Shown piece by piece: positions 55,101 to 63,880 of a DNA stretch of 64,000 nt (position 1 is its first letter; each line of letters starts with the position of its first letter). The notes under the pieces were generated by a model. The model did not search any database, was not told the origin of the DNA, and saw nothing but the letters and a program-made list of their open reading frames with translations. Both the position numbers and the translations under genes were made by a program. The DNA lies in assembly GCA_900318865.1 (NCBI GenBank), contig ONMF01000010.1, forward strand, positions 40,680-104,679, written 5' to 3'. Source of the DNA: an uncultured Prevotellaceae bacterium. Lineage in GTDB: Bacteria; Bacteroidota; Bacteroidia; Bacteroidales; Muribaculaceae.

Positions 55101-56213
55101 CTATCGGACGATTTTCTTGCCGTTCTGGACGTAAATGCCGTGCCCGGGCTTTGCCACTCGCCGGCCGTCGATGGTGTAGGTGGCACTGTCGCTGCCGGTC
55201 TGGGTGTCGGCTGCCACACGGTCGATGCCCGTGCTGATGCGCTCAAAAGCCACGGTGACACCGCCGGTTCCCAGCGCCTCGCGAAGGCCCGCCGGGTTGT
55301 CGATGTGGCCGATGGGGGTGTAGGAATAAGATGTGCTGAACGTGTCGTAGAACAGAACCACACACGATGCGCCGTAAAGCATGATGTCGCCTGCATGGAT
55401 GGTGCCCGGCGAGGAGGCTTGGGTGGGCAGCGACGAGTCGAGGTAGTAGTATTTCTCATTGCCGTTGAGCTCGCTCATGGGCAAGGTCATGGGCAGCATG
55501 TTTCTGAAAGCCTGCGCTGTGGCATTTTGTTTCAGCGTGGCGATGAATTTGCGGTCGCCTACGGTGACAGTGATTTTTTCGTTGTTCATAGAGGATTGTG
55601 TGAAGTTGATGTTGTCAAGCCATTGATTCAGCAACGAGGCTGTGCGCGAGCGGTTGCTGTTGTTGATCCACAGGGCATCGGTGGTGAACGTGGCGTCGGG
55701 CAGCAAGCGTGTGGCGTCGGACACCACTCCGCCAATGCTGCTCGAGTAGCTCGATACAATCATGGCCACCTGCTTGCCGGCCAGCTTGGCGGCGTTCTGG
55801 AACAGATAGGCCTGCATGGGAGCCGCCATGTGACTGTGCCACAGCGGTGTGACGATGATTACATGGTCGTAGCCATTCACGTCCTTGTCCACGTTTTTGA
55901 TGGAGGGATAGTTGCCGGCATCGTTGGGGGCGGCGTTGATGGCATTGATCAGGTCGGCCCCCGCTTTGTAGTTGTTGGCGGCATAGTCCACGCCGTCTTG
56001 GACGGGCTCCACCCTTGCCACGTCGGCAGTGATGAGTTGGGTGAGGGTGCCCACTATATTGCTGCAATCACCCGAAAAACTGTAATAAACCACCAGCGTG
56101 GAGCCTAAATCCCGCTGCTGGCCGGTGGTCTCGGCCTTGGGTTCATTGTTGCTGCTGCAGGCACTCAGCAACATCGCAGCCAGGAGCATGGTTAAGTGTT
56201 TGATTCGTTTCAT
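55101..56213 (-). CDS. Flavodoxin-like lipoprotein with cyclophilin-like domain and C-terminal tail
   Basis: 370 residues. The lipobox is LLSACSSNN, with the signal start at 56213. A flavodoxin-type domain follows (TLVVYYSFSGDCSNIVGTLT, ITPLWHSHMAAPMQAYL-like region with VIIVTPLWHSHMAA). Next is a cyclophilin-like beta-domain (KITVTVGDRKFIATLKQNAT, GDIMLYGASCVVLFYDTF). Last is a short tail YTIDGRRVAKPGHGIYVQNG-KKIVR of the kind found at the ends of many secreted Bacteroidales proteins. FMN-linked reduction in the envelope is plausible; no partner is adjacent. Confidence 0.82.
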   Translation of the reverse strand: MKRIKHLTMLLAAMLLSACSSNNEPKAETTGQQRDLGSTLVVYYSFSGDCSNIVGTLTQLITADVARVEPVQDGVDYAANNYKAGADLINAINAAPNDAGNYPSIKNVDKDVNGYDHVIIVTPLWHSHMAAPMQAYLFQNAAKLAGKQVAMIVSSYSSSIGGVVSDATRLLPDATFTTDALWINNSNRSRTASLLNQWLDNINFTQSSMNNEKITVTVGDRKFIATLKQNATAQAFRNMLPMTLPMSELNGNEKYYYLDSSLPTQASSPGTIHAGDIMLYGASCVVLFYDTFSTSYSYTPIGHIDNPAGLREALGTGGVTVAFERISTGIDRVAADTQTGSDSATYTIDGRRVAKPGHGIYVQNGKKIVR

Positions 56214-56423
56214 GAGTTGATGTGTTAAAGTTGACAGTGCAAAATTACAATTGCTGCTTCTCTCATCGCTTAGACAAATTACCGATTTAACTACCAAAAT
56301 CACCTAAAATGCCCCGGCTGTTCAAACGCGGCCCGCCTCATGTGCCTGTTTTTCTGCTATGGCATGAGTAATCTACTGGTCGTGTGGTAGCTGTGATTCG
56401 TATGTTTTTTCGCAATGGGTGGC

Positions 56424-56497
56424 GCCGAAGTTACTGCCACTGGGCCATACAAAAAGAATCAATTCTTTTGTTCTGCACGCGTTTATTCGTAACTTTG
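56424..56497 (+). repeat. Single degenerate copy of the promoter-bearing repeat
   Basis: Begins gccgaagttactgcc, matching the start of the 87-bp unit, and ends with the promoter for the cupin gene: -33 TTTG (56467-56470), 19-nt spacer, -7 TAACTTTG (56490-56497). Confidence 0.8.
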
Positions 56498-56522
56498 CGT
56501 ACATCAAAAGAGTAAAAGATAT

Positions 56523-56891
56523 ATGGCCGAAGTAAAAAGAACCGAATTACTGCACACCTCACAAAGTTGGGACGGCGCACACCTTCCAGCTTTCCCTCAG
56601 GAAAATGCTGAGATAATCACAGTTAGATATGAGTTCCCGCCAGGCAAAAAACTGGGCTGGCATCATCATGACGTGAACAATTTCGGCTTTGTCCAGCAGG
56701 GCGAACGTACCATCATCGACATCAATGGAAACGTCAAGGTGGTTCATGAGGGAGAAGCCGTTGTGGAAATGGTCGGCACCATTCACCATGGTGAAAACAA
56801 TGGCGCTGAAACGGTGATACTCTACATGTTCTATGTGGCACCCAAGGGGACGCCTCTTTCAGTTCAGCATCCCGAGATTCCCATGGATTGA
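56523..56891 (+). CDS. Small cupin-domain protein
   Basis: 122-residue single-domain cupin. The first motif GWHHHDVNNFGFVQQGER carries three His and the Glu-equivalent region, and the second is VGTIHHGENN with His. The start sequence TELLHTSQSWDGAHLPAF is common in small stress-related cupins. It probably binds a metal; the reaction is unknown. A 21-codon open stretch follows at 56905-56970 that may be the remnant of another gene. Confidence 0.85.
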   Translation: MAEVKRTELLHTSQSWDGAHLPAFPQENAEIITVRYEFPPGKKLGWHHHDVNNFGFVQQGERTIIDINGNVKVVHEGEAVVEMVGTIHHGENNGAETVILYMFYVAPKGTPLSVQHPEIPMD

Positions 56892-57035
56892 TTGTCGGCT
56901 TTTCATGACGCTGCACGAACAGGACCTTGACCGGATTTTTGACACATTCATCGCCAAAAATCCAGAGTAAATTACACTCCGAACAGATGTGAAGGCAGGT
57001 TGACGGGTGGCAAATGGAGCTTCGGGGAAAATAAA

Positions 57036-57067
57036 TTTGGCTTTTCACGCAACTTTCACTAATTTCG
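57036..57067 (+). promoter_or_regulatory. Promoter of the kinase-AAA+ gene
   Basis: -33 TTTGG (57036), 20-nt spacer, -7 TAATTTCG (57060-57067). The aaataaatttggc-tttcac part resembles the 69-bp units ahead of rarA. Confidence 0.68.
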
Positions 57068-57094
57068 CAAATTGGTAAAGAAAACAACGTAACA

Positions 57095-58906
57095 ATGAGT
57101 ATTCTGAAAGAAGGCCAAAAGGTTAAGGACTACAAGGTGGTGTATATGATCAAGGCCAATGCCTACTGCGAGACGTATCGCATAGCCGATGAGAACGACA
57201 CGCCTTATTTTCTGAAACTGTACCGCATCAAGAACACGCCCCAGCGGCTGCTGGACGACCATGGCGAGGTGAAAGAGATTGCCTATTGCAAGCAACTGTC
57301 GCACCGAAACATCGTTTCGTTTGTCGACAGTGGCCGGCTCATGGTCGAGGAGGGGGTGTGCCACTATATGATCACCGTTTACTTCAGCGGCGAGTTGCTT
57401 GCCGAGAAAATCCAGCGCGAAGGGAAAATCGCTCCCGACGAGGCTCGTGCCATCTTTGCCGAGATACTGGGTGCGCTGGACTATATGCACAACATGGAAC
57501 CGCGCATGCTGCTGCACAACGACATCACGCCCCATAACATTATGCTAAGCGAGAAGACCGGCGGTGTGCCCGAGCTCATCGACATGGGCCATGTGTCGCC
57601 GCCGTGCAGCGGTAATCCGTCGTTCGACACTGCCGACCTGGATGTGGAGTATTGTTCTAATCAGACGTTTGTGGGAATGTACGAGGAGAAAAGCGACCTG
57701 TTTGCCGCCGTGGCTGTGTTTTACACGATGCTCACCGGCCATGCGCCGTGGCATGTGGAGTTGACGGCCGACATGGAACGCCACGAGCGCATCGAGCGCG
57801 TGAAGAAGGCGCGCAAGCAGCCGTTAGACCTGAGTGAGCCGAATCTTGATGAAGACCTTAAGCGGCTGCTCAAGCGTGGCTTGGAGGCTCCCTATGCCGA
57901 CCGCTTCGACAGTGCCCGGCAGGCGCTGCACGCACTGCAATCGCCGGGAGAGGCCGATGACGAGGAGGACGACAAGAGCAAGCGGCGGCGCGGCGGCTTT
58001 GAACACCCGACCCGCGACGACATGGACGATGTGCACGAGCAGGCCACCACTGCCGATGTGGAGGTAAAGCGTGGCGGTGGCAACGGCTTTGCCGACATCG
58101 CGGGGATGCAGGAGCTCAAGGACATGCTGCGGCAGCGGGTGATTTTCATCCTCAAGGACAAGGAGCGCAGCGAGCGCTACCGGCTCACGCCGCCCAATGG
58201 CATGTTGCTTTACGGCCCCCCGGGGTGCGGCAAGAGTTTTTTTGCCGAGAAGTTTGCCGAGGAAACGGGCTTTAACTTCATTCTGGTCAAGGCATCGGAC
58301 CTGGGCTCCATCTATGTTCACGGCACGCAAGGAAAGATTGCCGACCTCTTTAAGAAGGCCGAGCAGAATGCGCCCACAGTGCTCTGCTTCGACGAGTTCG
58401 ACGCCTTTGTGCCCAACCGCTCCAACGAGGGTGCCAACCATCAGGCCGGCGAGGTCAACGAGTTCCTCTCACAGCTCAACAACTGCTCCGAGCGGGGCAT
58501 CTTTGTGATTGCCACCAGCAACCGCCCCGACAAGATTGACCCCGCCGTGCTGCGCACGGGGCGCATCGACAAGCAGGTGTATGTGCCCCTGCCCGACGAC
58601 GAGGCGCGCCGTGAGATGTTTGCCCTTCACCTCAAGGGCAGGCCATGCCAGCAGGCCTTGGACTTCGACAAAATGTCGAAACTGAGCGAGGGGTATGTGG
58701 CCAGTGACATCGCCTATGTGGTGAACGAGGCGGCTATGATAGCGGCGTTCAACAACGAGGATATCACTCAGGAACTGATGGAGAAAACCATTAGCCGCAT
58801 CCATTCCAGCGTGCGCAAGGAGGTGCTCAAGACCTATGACGAAATCCGTGAGAAAATGGACGGTGTGGAGCACCGAAACGCCTTGCCGCCCATTGGATTC
58901 AGATAA
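57095..58906 (+). CDS. Protein kinase-AAA+ ATPase fusion protein
   Basis: 603 residues. Residues 1 to about 280 form a Hanks-type kinase: Lys41 in YFLKLYRI; catalytic loop His141-Asn142-Asp143 with Asn148 in HNDITPHNIML (HND in place of HRD); Asp163 in IDMGHV (DMG in place of DFG). The P-loop is poorly glycine-rich. A charged linker (about 286-330) follows. Then comes a Cdc48/FtsH-type AAA+ module: Walker A GPPGCGKSFFAEKF with Lys380, Walker B CFDEFDAF with Asp433-Glu434, sensor Asn476, and RTGRIDKQ arginine region. It has no signal or membrane segment. A YbjN-like gene follows by 91 bp. Confidence 0.9.
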   Translation: MSILKEGQKVKDYKVVYMIKANAYCETYRIADENDTPYFLKLYRIKNTPQRLLDDHGEVKEIAYCKQLSHRNIVSFVDSGRLMVEEGVCHYMITVYFSGELLAEKIQREGKIAPDEARAIFAEILGALDYMHNMEPRMLLHNDITPHNIMLSEKTGGVPELIDMGHVSPPCSGNPSFDTADLDVEYCSNQTFVGMYEEKSDLFAAVAVFYTMLTGHAPWHVELTADMERHERIERVKKARKQPLDLSEPNLDEDLKRLLKRGLEAPYADRFDSARQALHALQSPGEADDEEDDKSKRRRGGFEHPTRDDMDDVHEQATTADVEVKRGGGNGFADIAGMQELKDMLRQRVIFILKDKERSERYRLTPPNGMLLYGPPGCGKSFFAEKFAEETGFNFILVKASDLGSIYVHGTQGKIADLFKKAEQNAPTVLCFDEFDAFVPNRSNEGANHQAGEVNEFLSQLNNCSERGIFVIATSNRPDKIDPAVLRTGRIDKQVYVPLPDDEARREMFALHLKGRPCQQALDFDKMSKLSEGYVASDIAYVVNEAAMIAAFNNEDITQELMEKTISRIHSSVRKEVLKTYDEIREKMDGVEHRNALPPIGFR

Positions 58907-58997
58907 AAAACCGGCTCGCGCGCCCGGTAAGAAGGCGGGGCAGGGCAGTGACAATGCATTGATTAATCACCAACAATAACCTAAAACCAAACCAGTT

Positions 58998-59390
58998 ATG
59001 AACCTCAACGATTTGATGCTTGATTACCTTCGCAAAGAAGGTTACCGTCCCGATGTGACCAACTTTGGCATCGCTTTCAAGGTGGAAGGGCTGACATTCC
59101 TTTACCTCAAGGACGACAACGATAACCAATATTTCCGCCTGATGATGCCAGGCATCTACGATGTGACCGACGACAACGAGTTTGCCGTGTTGCGCGCCCT
59201 CAACGAGACCAACGGCTCGCTCAAGGTGGTGAAACTCTACACCATGGGCGAGGGTGATGACCGCGATGTGTGGGTGGCCTTCGAGATTCTTGCCGACAGC
59301 ACGCCCGAACTGGCCGACTTTGTGCCGCGTGCCATCTCGCTTCTGCGTGCCGGGCGGCAAGATTTCTACAACCGCCTGCAGGAGGATTGA
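58998..59390 (+). CDS. YbjN-like / chaperone-like small protein
   Basis: 130 residues with the alpha/beta pattern of YbjN and type III secretion chaperones: helix (LNDLMLDYLRKEGYRP), strands (GIAFKVEGLTFLYLKDDN), helix (NEFAVLRALNETNGSLKVVK), strands (DVWVAFEILAD), and a C-terminal helix. Such proteins bind other proteins rather than catalyse. Its position after the kinase-AAA+ gene in the same direction suggests it is an adaptor or substrate for it, which is inference. A good start ATG at 58998 follows an A-rich leader. Confidence 0.72.
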   Translation: MNLNDLMLDYLRKEGYRPDVTNFGIAFKVEGLTFLYLKDDNDNQYFRLMMPGIYDVTDDNEFAVLRALNETNGSLKVVKLYTMGEGDDRDVWVAFEILADSTPELADFVPRAISLLRAGRQDFYNRLQED

Positions 59391-59444
59391 GCAAGGGTAA
59401 CGAGGTTGTTCTGCTCCCCGCCTCAGGGGGGCGCGAGTTGCTGT

Positions 59445-60707
59445 ATGAAAAAAGTATTGACTGCCACTGCCTGCCTCTATGTGGGGCTGCTTGTGGTGTG
59501 CACGGCGCTGATGATTGCCGTCCACACCATTCCGCTTGCTGCCATCGCGCCACAGCTGGAACGGTCGCTCGCCACCCTGGAGCAAGAAGGGATGTATCCC
59601 ATGCGGCACACACCGCTGGGCGGCGCGCGCCTTGACAACTTCACCGACTGCTACATGCTGAACGTGGCGGCCTGTGCCGATGCCTCGCGGCCGGTGGATG
59701 CCGCCATGCGCAATTACCGCTATCGGGGCATCGACGATGACATGGTGCTATGCACACGCATGGCCATGCAGCGCCCGTTGCCGGCCGATGTGTTTGAGTA
59801 CGGCAAGTATTGGCACGGCTATCAAGTGACACTGCGTCCGCTGCTCACGGTGCTCGATTATGGGGGAGTGCGCAAGCTCAACTCATGGCTGCTCGGCGTG
59901 CTGCTTGTGGCAGTGGTGGCGCTCATGTGGCGGCGCCTGGGTGCCGGGGTGGCGGCAAGCCTGGTTGTGGCATTGCTGATGGCTCACTGTGCCGTGGTGC
60001 CGTGGTCACTGCAGTTTTCCACTTGCCACTATGTGATGCTTGTGGCCGTGTGCGTGCTGCTGTCGTGGCGGTGGCTCACGCGCAGCTGGCGCCGACTGGT
60101 GCCGGTGTTTTTCGGCATCGGTGCCATGACTGCCTTTCTCGATTTCTTCACCACTCCCGTCATCACGCTGGGTGTGCCGCTGGCAGTGGCCATGATGCTC
60201 ATGGGCAAGCACCGGAGGCCCATGATGGTGATGGCGTGCATCGCTGCCGCATGGGCGGCGGGCTACGCGCTGATGTGGGCTTCGAAGTGGGGCATGGCCA
60301 GCGTGCTTGCCGGTTATAATCCTCTGGCCGAGGCAGCCGATTCCATCCAAACCCACTCGCTGGGGACCGACGGGCTCACTGTGGGGCAGATGTGGCTCCG
60401 GTCGCTCCAGGGATGGTTTGCCCCCACCGTCACTACCGTGTGTCAGGTGTCATTCTTGATTCTCTTGGCTCTGGCGGCCGTTTTGGCCCCGCGTGGCCGT
60501 CGTGCCTTTACGTGCAATACCTGGCTGCTCGCTGTGGCAGCCTTGCCGCTCTTGTGGTACGCTGTGGCCACACACCACTCGTTTACCCACAGCCTCATCA
60601 CATGGCGCATGTTTGAGGTGACATGGTTTGCCATGATTTGTTTCCTGCTAAAAAATACCGACTTAGATAAACTCAAAGCCTATGTCTTCTCCAATCGTAA
60701 ATCCTGA
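59445..60707 (+). CDS. Polytopic membrane protein, unknown (GT-C-like)
   Basis: 420 residues with about ten hydrophobic segments and a large loop after the first (residues 35-130), a layout seen in GT-C glycosyltransferases and lipid-linked sugar enzymes. The start at 59445 (KKVLTATACLYVGLLVVC) is preferred to 59406, which adds a Cys-rich leader. It overlaps the GT2 gene by 26 bp, a strong hint that it uses the polyprenyl-phosphate sugar that gene makes. No family could be assigned. Confidence 0.78.
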   Translation: MKKVLTATACLYVGLLVVCTALMIAVHTIPLAAIAPQLERSLATLEQEGMYPMRHTPLGGARLDNFTDCYMLNVAACADASRPVDAAMRNYRYRGIDDDMVLCTRMAMQRPLPADVFEYGKYWHGYQVTLRPLLTVLDYGGVRKLNSWLLGVLLVAVVALMWRRLGAGVAASLVVALLMAHCAVVPWSLQFSTCHYVMLVAVCVLLSWRWLTRSWRRLVPVFFGIGAMTAFLDFFTTPVITLGVPLAVAMMLMGKHRRPMMVMACIAAAWAAGYALMWASKWGMASVLAGYNPLAEAADSIQTHSLGTDGLTVGQMWLRSLQGWFAPTVTTVCQVSFLILLALAAVLAPRGRRAFTCNTWLLAVAALPLLWYAVATHHSFTHSLITWRMFEVTWFAMICFLLKNTDLDKLKAYVFSNRKS

Positions 60708-61623
60708 TTCGGCTCGGCGTGTGGTCGTGCTTGTGCCGTGCTACAACGAGGCCATTACCATCGGCAAGGTGGTGGGCGACGTCCGCCGGGTGCTTCCCGA
60801 GGCGCAGGTCTACGTCTACGACAACAATTCCACCGACGACACCGCCCGGCTGGCCCGTGAGGCGGGTGCCATCGTGGTGAGCGAGCCCAGGCAGGGCAAG
60901 GGAAACGTGCTGCGCTCCATGTTCCGTGACGTTGATGCCGATTGTTATCTGCTCATCGACGGAGATGACACCTACGGCGTCGATGCACTGCCCGAAATGG
61001 CCCGGATGGTGCTCGAACAGCGTGTGGACATGGTGGTGGGCGACCGCTTGTCGTCGACCTATCTGCAGGTGAATAACCGGCGTTATCACAACTTTGGCAA
61101 CTTGCTGGTGCGGGGCTTGATTAACCGCATGTTCAAGAGTTCGGTTCCCGACATCATGTCGGGGTGCCGCGCTTTCAGCCCGCTTTTTGTGAAAAATTTC
61201 CCCGTGCTTTCCCAGGGTTTTGAGATAGAGACCGAGATGACCATCTATGCGCTCGACAACAATTTCGTGGTGCGTTCATTGCCGGTTGCCTATGCCAACC
61301 GGCCGGCCGGCAGCACCTCCAAGCTGAACACCGTGAGCGACGGTTTCCGTGTCATCGGCACCATCTTCTCGTTGTTTGTCCACTTCAGGCCGTTGTTGTT
61401 TTTCTCGGTGCTTGCGGCCATCTGCTTTGTGGCCGGAGTGGTGGGCGCCATCCCCGTTTTTGCCGAATATTTTGCCACGGGTCTTGTGCCGCGTTTTCCC
61501 ACTCTCATCGTGTGCGGGTTCATCATCATGCTGGCGCTGCTGCTTTTTGTGTGCGGGCTCATCCTGCAAGTGACCGGCACTCGACACAAGCAACTCACCG
61601 AGCTGTTGATGAACAAGAAATAA
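60682..61623 (+). CDS. Glycosyltransferase family 2, polyprenyl-phosphate sugar synthase-like
   Basis: 313 residues. The GT-A domain has VVVLVPCYNEAITIGKVV, VYVYDNNSTDDTARLA and LLIDGDDTYGVDALPEM (DGDD metal site), in the DPM1/YfdG style. Two hydrophobic segments at the end (LLFFSVLAAICFVAGVVGAI, TLIVCGFIIMLALLLFVCGL) anchor it. It would charge undecaprenyl phosphate with a hexose for the membrane protein it overlaps by 26 bp. Confidence 0.9.
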   Translation: MSSPIVNPDSARRVVVLVPCYNEAITIGKVVGDVRRVLPEAQVYVYDNNSTDDTARLAREAGAIVVSEPRQGKGNVLRSMFRDVDADCYLLIDGDDTYGVDALPEMARMVLEQRVDMVVGDRLSSTYLQVNNRRYHNFGNLLVRGLINRMFKSSVPDIMSGCRAFSPLFVKNFPVLSQGFEIETEMTIYALDNNFVVRSLPVAYANRPAGSTSKLNTVSDGFRVIGTIFSLFVHFRPLLFFSVLAAICFVAGVVGAIPVFAEYFATGLVPRFPTLIVCGFIIMLALLLFVCGLILQVTGTRHKQLTELLMNKK

Positions 61624-61685
61624 GGCGGGCCGCACTGCCGGTAGGCGCTCCGCCTTGTCAAGTAAGTCCTCTGGATGAAGAACCG

Positions 61686-62180
61686 TTATGCGTCGGCAAA
61701 TACCTTGCCGTCGTCAAGCACAATCTGCAGCTTGGTGTACTCGCTGTGGAAGTCGTGCAGCAGACGGTCGAGATAGCGGGCACTTTCCCACTTGCACATG
61801 GGCAGGTCGTGCAGCAGGTAGTTGCCGCAAGTGTCGGGAGTGGTGGCCGGAACTTCTTCTTGGGTGAGAATCCACTGGAGACACTCGATGGTGAGTCCGC
61901 GCATGTCTTCCACCGTGTAAGTGCCCGTCATGATGACATACATACCCGTGAGGCAGCCCATGGGGCCAACGTAGACCACGTCGTCCTTGATCTTGCTGTT
62001 TCGGAACCAAGTGGCCATGAGGTGTTCCAGACTGTGCATGGCCGCAGGAGCGACAGCCGGCTCTTTGTTGGGCTCGGTGATGCGCAAGTCGAAAGTGGTG
62101 AAACCCTTGTCTATCCGCGACACATAGATGCCGGGCTTGAGACGGGTGTGATCGATAGTGAAACTTTGGATGACTTCCAT
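61686..62180 (-). CDS. luxS: S-ribosylhomocysteine lyase
   Basis: 164-residue metalloenzyme splitting S-ribosylhomocysteine into homocysteine and DPD, the AI-2 precursor. Metal ligands are His49 and His53 in MHSLEHLMA and Cys118 in DTCGNYLL; the catalytic Cys76 is in GPMGCLTGMY. The start at 62180 (MEVIQSFTIDHT) matches the family; the in-frame start at 62249 would extend through the promoter. A -7-like TACCTTTG lies at 62207-62214 on the minus strand. No Pfs gene is adjacent. Confidence 0.97.
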   Translation of the reverse strand: MEVIQSFTIDHTRLKPGIYVSRIDKGFTTFDLRITEPNKEPAVAPAAMHSLEHLMATWFRNSKIKDDVVYVGPMGCLTGMYVIMTGTYTVEDMRGLTIECLQWILTQEEVPATTPDTCGNYLLHDLPMCKWESARYLDRLLHDFHSEYTKLQIVLDDGKVFADA

Positions 62181-62280
62181 AATGAGTGTTACCTTAAAAT
62201 CTAATGCAAAGGTAAGCAATATTTGCCCGCCGAGCGCGATATTACCCAAAATATCCGGATTTTTTCAGCTTTGTTCACAT

Positions 62281-62321
62281 CAGAAGCGGTTACCGTACCA
62301 ATTGTACGGTAACCGCTTCTG
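62281..62321. repeat. Perfect 18-bp inverted repeat
   Basis: cagaagcggttaccgtac and its exact complement flank a 5-nt loop (62299-62303). It lies 24 bp after the stop of the 62345-63127 gene. Neither side has a T run, so it is not a classic intrinsic terminator, though it may protect the 3' end of the message. Confidence 0.85.
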
Positions 62322-62344
62322 TGCGTGAAAGGCAGTGCAATGCC

Positions 62345-63127
62345 TTACCGGGCAATAAACTTTTTGCCGTCCTCGATGACGATGCCCTTATAGTCGCGGC
62401 CCACGGGCTGACCCATAAGGTTGTAGCGCCGGCCGGTCTTGGCGGCAGCCAGGTTGATGCCGCATACACCGGTAATTGACGGTGTCTCAAGCTCCACTTT
62501 TGTATATATCACCGTGGTGGCTTCCGAATCATAAATGACATTGATGTCACTGTGTCGAACGACTTGGCCGTTCTCGATGGTGTAGTAAACATCGGTTACC
62601 GTTCTTGAGTCGAGATGGGTTACGATACACTTTTCCACGTCGGCAAGAGTTTCAATCTCCTCGGCCCTTGCATCGGTTTGGGCGTCAAGGGCCGCTTTGA
62701 ATCCCGCATCGACATCATACAGGTTTGAGTCGGTTGCCGCCGCGACCGTTTTGTCTGAATAATACTTTGGCCCGACATACTGCGCATCGCGCCAGTTCGC
62801 GTCCATCGCTGCTGTGAGCGTGGCGTCAGAGCAAAGAGCCAAGCCGCTGGCATCATCATCGGCCTCAATCCCGCCGAGCAACGCAGCATAGCTGCCGTCA
62901 GTCATGCCCTGCAGACCGTTCATCAAGTTGTTGATGACATTCGCCTTTCGGCTCATGTCGCCCGAATAGAGATATTTGATCATCGTTGCGCCATCCACGA
63001 CAACCTCACCGACATATACGGTGGAATTACTGATTATGTTTTCAGATGTCGTGATGGTGCTGACAGTTTGCGCCCAAGCCGAGAGGCATGCCGCCATTGC
63101 CACAAGTAAGAGTAAAGATTTTTTCAT
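62345..63127 (-). CDS. Secreted protein with sorting-like C-terminal tail
   Basis: 260 residues. The signal peptide starts at 63127 (KKSLLLLVAMAACLSAWAQ). The mature part is acidic and mixed alpha/beta (GEVVVDGATMIKYLYSGDMS, GGIEADDDASGLALCSDATL). It ends YNLMGQPVGRDYKGIVIEDG then KKFIAR, the same type of tail as in the 55101-56213 protein. No family was recognised for the main part. A -7-like TAACTTTG is at 63164-63171 on the minus strand. It is probably exported to the periplasm or surface. Confidence 0.75.
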   Translation of the reverse strand: MKKSLLLLVAMAACLSAWAQTVSTITTSENIISNSTVYVGEVVVDGATMIKYLYSGDMSRKANVINNLMNGLQGMTDGSYAALLGGIEADDDASGLALCSDATLTAAMDANWRDAQYVGPKYYSDKTVAAATDSNLYDVDAGFKAALDAQTDARAEEIETLADVEKCIVTHLDSRTVTDVYYTIENGQVVRHSDINVIYDSEATTVIYTKVELETPSITGVCGINLAAAKTGRRYNLMGQPVGRDYKGIVIEDGKKFIAR

Positions 63128-63304
63128 AAGCGTATGGTTTAAGTGTGAAACATTGTCATGACACAAAGTTAATGATAATCGGCAAGAAGCGAGGGTGGAC
63201 GGTGTTTATTTTGACGAAACAAACGCCGTGAGTGACGAAATGGCCGCATGGCGTGATGAAAGGGAATATAAAGAATTTCAAGTTTCTGAAGTACGCCAGC
63301 GTCC

Positions 63305-63420
63305 TTCAAAAACTTGAGGAGTAAAGAGTAAGGAGTAAAGAGGTTTTGCGCCGTTGCAGTACTTCAGGTAGTTGCGCTGCTCGAACTTGTCGTAGCCCAT
63401 GACGTATAAGTAATCAATTG
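63305..63420 (-). pseudogene. RHS-repeat core fragment
   Basis: A stop-bounded minus-strand frame reads IDYLYVMGYDKFEQR then NYLKYCNGAKPL, which matches the RHS/YD core of Bacteroidales polymorphic toxins up to the point where intact genes continue with the variable tip. After NGA the frame drifts into low-complexity sequence (an agtaaagagtaagg direct repeat in the DNA) and stops. It has no start and begins inside the end of the neighbouring lipoprotein gene, so it is displaced debris. The rest of 63128-63304 shows no gene. Confidence 0.75.
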
Positions 63421-63827
63421 ATATTTATAAGATTAAACATATCTGTTCTTTCTAATCCCTTTGTTACAATATTATATTCCATAGGGAATATAATTTCTTT
63501 TGACGTAACAATAAAAGGTCTTGGGGTATTATAATAGAACCAATAAGATTTTCCAGTTTCACAATTTTCCAATTTTTGCGCATCCAATTTTTGCGCATAA
63601 GTCCAAGGCCCAATTTCTTCAGCAATTAACTTATAGTGTCCTGTTATGTCTATTAAATCAGGATAACAGTCCAGAGTGTCAATTGGCAGATTTCTCAATG
63701 TGTCTTGGATGTGTATGTCTAAATCTTCAAAACATATATGTGTGTTTATTTTGCGGTTTTCAAAAGTGCAATTACTAAGAACAACCATTATTATGGAAGA
63801 CATGAAGAAAAACTTAATTTGTTTCAT
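63414..63827 (-). CDS. Small lipoprotein, possible immunity protein of an RHS locus
   Basis: 137 residues with signal and lipobox (SSIIMVVLSNCTFEN), so it is probably a membrane-anchored periplasmic protein. The mature part is unfamiliar and AT-rich in codons (DITGHYKLIAEEIGPWTYAQ, FYYNTPRPFIVTSKEIIFPM). An AQKLDAQKL internal duplication is visible. It lies just after the end of the partial gene at 63881-64000 and just before an RHS core fragment, the order seen for toxin-immunity pairs. No family was recognised, so immunity is inferred from place only. Confidence 0.6.
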   Translation of the reverse strand: MKQIKFFFMSSIIMVVLSNCTFENRKINTHICFEDLDIHIQDTLRNLPIDTLDCYPDLIDITGHYKLIAEEIGPWTYAQKLDAQKLENCETGKSYWFYYNTPRPFIVTSKEIIFPMEYNIVTKGLERTDMFNLININ

Positions 63828-63880
63828 ATTTTTTATTTTAAGAAGTGAAGATTAGCCCGAAGAAAACTTTGGAATAACCT

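Noticed and set aside
56905..56970. 21-codon plus-strand frame after the cupin gene
   Set aside because: It has a start and stop but is too short to recognise and has no clear ribosome site; possibly a gene remnant.
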